From Patescibacteria group bacterium UBA4067 (GTDB lineage Bacteria; Patescibacteriota; Minisyncoccia; Minisyncoccales; Minisyncoccaceae), in contig DFZB01000043.1 of assembly GCA_002382025.1 (NCBI GenBank), positions 1 to 5,968 on the forward strand: 5,968 bases of DNA. The letters run 5' to 3'. Of this stretch, positions 3,971-5,968 are shown piece after piece. The translations under genes were made by a program, and so were the position numbers. The notes under the pieces were generated by a model that made no database searches, was not told the DNA's origin, and saw nothing but the letters and a program-made list of their open reading frames with translations. The stretch's first letter is position 1. Each line of letters starts with the position of its first letter.

Positions 3971-5077
3971 ATGCAAGCTGAATTAATGCAAAAACTAAAT
4001 GATGCAGTTCAAACCCTAAGAGATGGAGACATTGTTGATGCCAAAGTTTTGGCAATTGAAAACAATGCCTTGTATTTAGATATTGGTCCTAGAAAGACAG
4101 GAATTATTTATGGTGCTGAATATCAGAATGCTAAGAATGTTTTAAAGAACATTAAAAACGGAGATATTGTTTCTGTTAAAGTGGTTGATTCTGAGAATGA
4201 AGATGGTTTTGTTGAAATGTCTTTGAAAGAAGCTGAGAAAGACATGGCTTGGAAATTAATTAAAGAAAAGAAAGACGAAGACAAGCCTTTTACAATAAAA
4301 GTAATGAAAGTGAATAAAGGGGGATTATTAACCGAAGTTTCTGGAATGCCTGCTTTTTTACCAACTTCTCAATTATCTCCTGATAAGTATCCTAAAGTTC
4401 CAGAAGGAGACAAAACAAAGATATTAAGAAAATTGCAATCTTTTATTGGAATGGAAATTAAAGTAAAGATTCTTGATTTTGATGAAAAAGGAGGACAAAT
4501 TATATTAACCGAAGAATCAAAAGAAAACGAACAAGTTAAAAAAGTATTGCAATCATTAAAAATAGGAGACAAGGTTGAAGGAAAAATATCAGGAATAGTT
4601 AATTTTGGTTGTTTTATTAAATTCTCTTTACCCGGAAAATCATTAGAAGAATCTAGCGAAGAAGAATTATTAGAAGGATTGATACATATTTCTGAATTAG
4701 ATTGGCAATTAATAGAAGATCCTTCTCAAATTGTTCAGGTTGGAGAAAAAGTAAACGCAGAAATAATTGATATTTCTCAAGGAAGAGTTTCATTGTCTTT
4801 AAGAAACTTGAAAAAAGACCCATGGAAAGATTTAGTTTTAAAACAAGGAGATTCTATAAAAGGAATGGTGGTAAGATTTAATTCTTTCGGAGCTTTTATA
4901 CAAGTAAGAAGAGAAGATGATGATGATCAACAAACTAAAATTCAAGGATTGATCCATATTTCTGAATTTGGAACAGAAGCTAAAATGAAAGAAAAAATAG
5001 AGATCAACAAAGAATACGATTTTGAAATATTAAGTTTTCAGCCACAAAGGCACTGGATGTCTTTAAGATTAAAATAA
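3971..5077 (+). CDS. rpsA: Ribosomal protein S1 homologue with four S1 domains
   Basis: A 368-residue protein built of four OB-fold S1 RNA-binding domains: about 18-86 (GDIVDAKVLAIENNALYLDIG), 105-180 (a diverged GGLLTEVSGMPAFLPTSQL), 199-278 (GDKVEGKISGIVNFGCFIKF, then GLIHISELDW) and 292-368 (IKGMVVRFNSFGAFIQV, then GLIHISEFG). Domains 3 and 4 are the most typical and each carries an acidic loop insertion (EESSEEELLEG and REDDDDQQ). Escherichia coli S1 has six domains; four-domain forms occur in several other bacterial groups. S1 binds mRNA on the 30S subunit and helps start translation of structured or SD-poor messages, fitting a genome where few SD sites are seen here. ATG 3971 is preferred over the in-frame TTG 3965, which lies in the -10 box. 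There is no Shine-Dalgarno. Tandem TAA stops end the gene 14-17 nt before ftsH, so the two are probably co-transcribed. All ten arginines are AGA or AGG. Confidence 0.92.
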   Translation: MQAELMQKLNDAVQTLRDGDIVDAKVLAIENNALYLDIGPRKTGIIYGAEYQNAKNVLKNIKNGDIVSVKVVDSENEDGFVEMSLKEAEKDMAWKLIKEKKDEDKPFTIKVMKVNKGGLLTEVSGMPAFLPTSQLSPDKYPKVPEGDKTKILRKLQSFIGMEIKVKILDFDEKGGQIILTEESKENEQVKKVLQSLKIGDKVEGKISGIVNFGCFIKFSLPGKSLEESSEEELLEGLIHISELDWQLIEDPSQIVQVGEKVNAEIIDISQGRVSLSLRNLKKDPWKDLVLKQGDSIKGMVVRFNSFGAFIQVRREDDDDQQTKIQGLIHISEFGTEAKMKEKIEINKEYDFEILSFQPQRHWMSLRLK

Positions 5078-5093
5078 TAATATTTAAAAACAC

Positions 5094-5968
5094 ATGAAGA
5101 GCCCTCTTCAAGGCCTTTTTAAAAATATTCTTTTTGTTATTCTTATCTTTCTTTTGTTAGGTACTGTTTTTTCTTTATTAAATACTCCTACTGAGGAAAA
5201 AAAGGAAATTTCAATTACTCAATTAGTTCAAGACATTAATAATGAAAAAGTCAAGGAAATAAAGATACTAGGAAATGATATTACCATTAAATATAATGAT
5301 GATAGTGTTTTTGAAACAAAAAAAGAAGGAGAAGTAAGTTTAGGGCAAGCTTTAAATGATTTTGGAGTAGATAAAGAAAAACTTAAAAACATTTCTTTTA
5401 TTTTTGAAGAACCAAGTGGAACAGGGGACTGGTTTTGGCCACTTTTATTGTTTGTTATTTTACCATTTTTAATGTTTGGATTTTTCTTTTTTATGATTTT
5501 TAGACAAGCTAAGTCAGGAGCAACACAAAGTTTTGATTTTACAAAACCAAGAGCTAAATTATTCGGAGCAGAAGGAAGTCCAAAAGAGAAAATTACTTTT
5601 AAAGATGTAGCTGGTTTGAAAGAAGAAAAAAATGAATTAGAGGAAATTGTTGATTTTCTTAAGAATCCGGAAAAATATTTAAAAATGGGAGCAAGAATTC
5701 CCAAAGGAGCATTATTGGTTGGTCCTGCTGGGTGTGGAAAAACTTTATTAGCTAGAGCAGTGGCAGGAGAAAGCAATGTTCCATTTTTTTCAGTTGCTGG
5801 TTCTTCTTTCGTAGAAATGTTTGTTGGTGTTGGTTCAGGCAGGGTAAGAAACCTATTCACTGTTGCTAAAAAGCATCAGCCATGCTTAATTTTCATTGAC
5901 GAGCTTGATAGTATTGGAAAAACAAGAAGTTCTTCCATGATAGGTGGAAACGAAGAAAGAGAACAAAC
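5094..5968 (+). CDS. ftsH: ATP-dependent zinc metalloprotease FtsH, N-terminal part (3' end outside window)
   Basis: The frame is open from ATG 5094 to the window end, 291 complete codons. FtsH is a membrane-anchored hexameric AAA+ protease that extracts and degrades membrane and regulatory proteins. Residues about 11-29 form the first membrane helix ([18 protein letters not shown]), 30-110 the small external domain, and 113-138 the second helix ([20 protein letters not shown]). The AAA+ domain follows: [21 protein letters not shown], Walker A GPAGCGKT (210-217, where GPPGTGKT is usual), the pore motif FVEMFVGVG, and Walker [12 protein letters not shown] (Asp269, Glu270). The HEXXH protease motif is expected downstream and cannot be checked. 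No Shine-Dalgarno precedes the ATG and the start codon lies in a short inverted repeat. It sits 16 nt after S1 with no separate promoter that I can support. All eight arginines are AGA or AGG. Confidence 0.95.
   Translation, partial: MKSPLQGLFKNILFVILIFLLLGTVFSLLNTPTEEKKEISITQLVQDINNEKVKEIKILGNDITIKYNDDSVFETKKEGEVSLGQALNDFGVDKEKLKNISFIFEEPSGTGDWFWPLLLFVILPFLMFGFFFFMIFRQAKSGATQSFDFTKPRAKLFGAEGSPKEKITFKDVAGLKEEKNELEEIVDFLKNPEKYLKMGARIPKGALLVGPAGCGKTLLARAVAGESNVPFFSVAGSSFVEMFVGVGSGRVRNLFTVAKKHQPCLIFIDELDSIGKTRSSSMIGGNEEREQ
5095..5110 (+). repeat. ftsH: Perfect inverted repeat over the ftsH start codon
   Basis: TGAAGAG (5095-5101) and CTCTTCA (5104-5110) are perfect inverses separated by CC; in RNA a 6-bp stem with a GCCC loop could form. 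It begins in the ATG itself. It could reduce ribosome access or bind a protein, but short coding palindromes also arise by chance. Confidence 0.35.

Noticed and set aside
4369..4572. Minus-strand open frame inside the S1 gene
   Set aside because: Shadow of the S1 coding sequence.
5228..5860. 210-codon minus-strand open frame
   Set aside because: It is the antisense shadow of the clearly recognised ftsH frame, and its product is low-complexity with no recognisable motif.
1..5968. CRISPR array, insertion sequence or phage genes
   Set aside because: No regularly spaced repeats, transposase motifs or phage structural proteins are visible in either strand.

Overview
The window is strongly AT-rich, gene-dense bacterial chromosome. 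It carries translation and quality-control genes: the end of infB, rbfA, tRNA-Cys, tRNA-Leu, a four-domain ribosomal protein S1 gene and the start of ftsH. The compact S1, the IF-2 C-terminal variant with an LQxNK-type motif, the small membrane-anchored 3D-domain protein and the scarcity of Shine-Dalgarno sequences fit a member of the Candidate Phyla Radiation (Patescibacteria, perhaps Parcubacteria). That placement is inference from protein style, not from a phylogenetic marker.

Layout. Bases 1-871: the last 179 codons of infB overlap rbfA by 14 bp. Bases 849-1056: a promoter buried in the end of rbfA drives tRNA-Cys(GCA) and tRNA-Leu(UAA). Bases 1071-1943: a protein with a transglutaminase-like Cys-His-Asp triad starts only 14 nt after tRNA-Leu and ends at a weak terminator. 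Bases 1978-3377: an AAA_14/DUF4143-type ATPase with its own near-consensus promoter, three copies of an 18-bp operator-like unit and a strong terminator. Bases 3368-3899, minus strand: a 3D-domain, probably cell-wall-associated protein with a near-perfect promoter and a GNRA-loop hairpin that would hide its Shine-Dalgarno. Bases 3935-5077: S1, apparently transcribed from a promoter that places the RNA start on or next to the ATG. Bases 5094-5968: ftsH, cut by the window end in its AAA+ domain.

How the parts relate. infB and rbfA act in initiation and 30S maturation, S1 in mRNA binding, the tRNAs in elongation, and FtsH in membrane proteolysis. The two genes in the middle (transglutaminase-like and ATPase) look like accessory cargo. 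They use CGN arginine codons in 16 of 35 cases by my count, whereas infB, rbfA, the 3D gene, S1 and ftsH use AGA/AGG in all 38 arginines visible. The block begins directly at the 3' end of tRNA-Leu, a common type of integration site, although no integrase or att repeat is visible.

Most notable signals: the three-copy operator over the ATPase promoter; the arginine-codon island beside the tRNA; the apparently leaderless S1 gene; the SD-hiding hairpin at the 5' end of the 3D mRNA; and a tRNA-Cys in which both partners of the 18-55 tertiary pair are changed. No intergenic stretch exceeds 300 bases.
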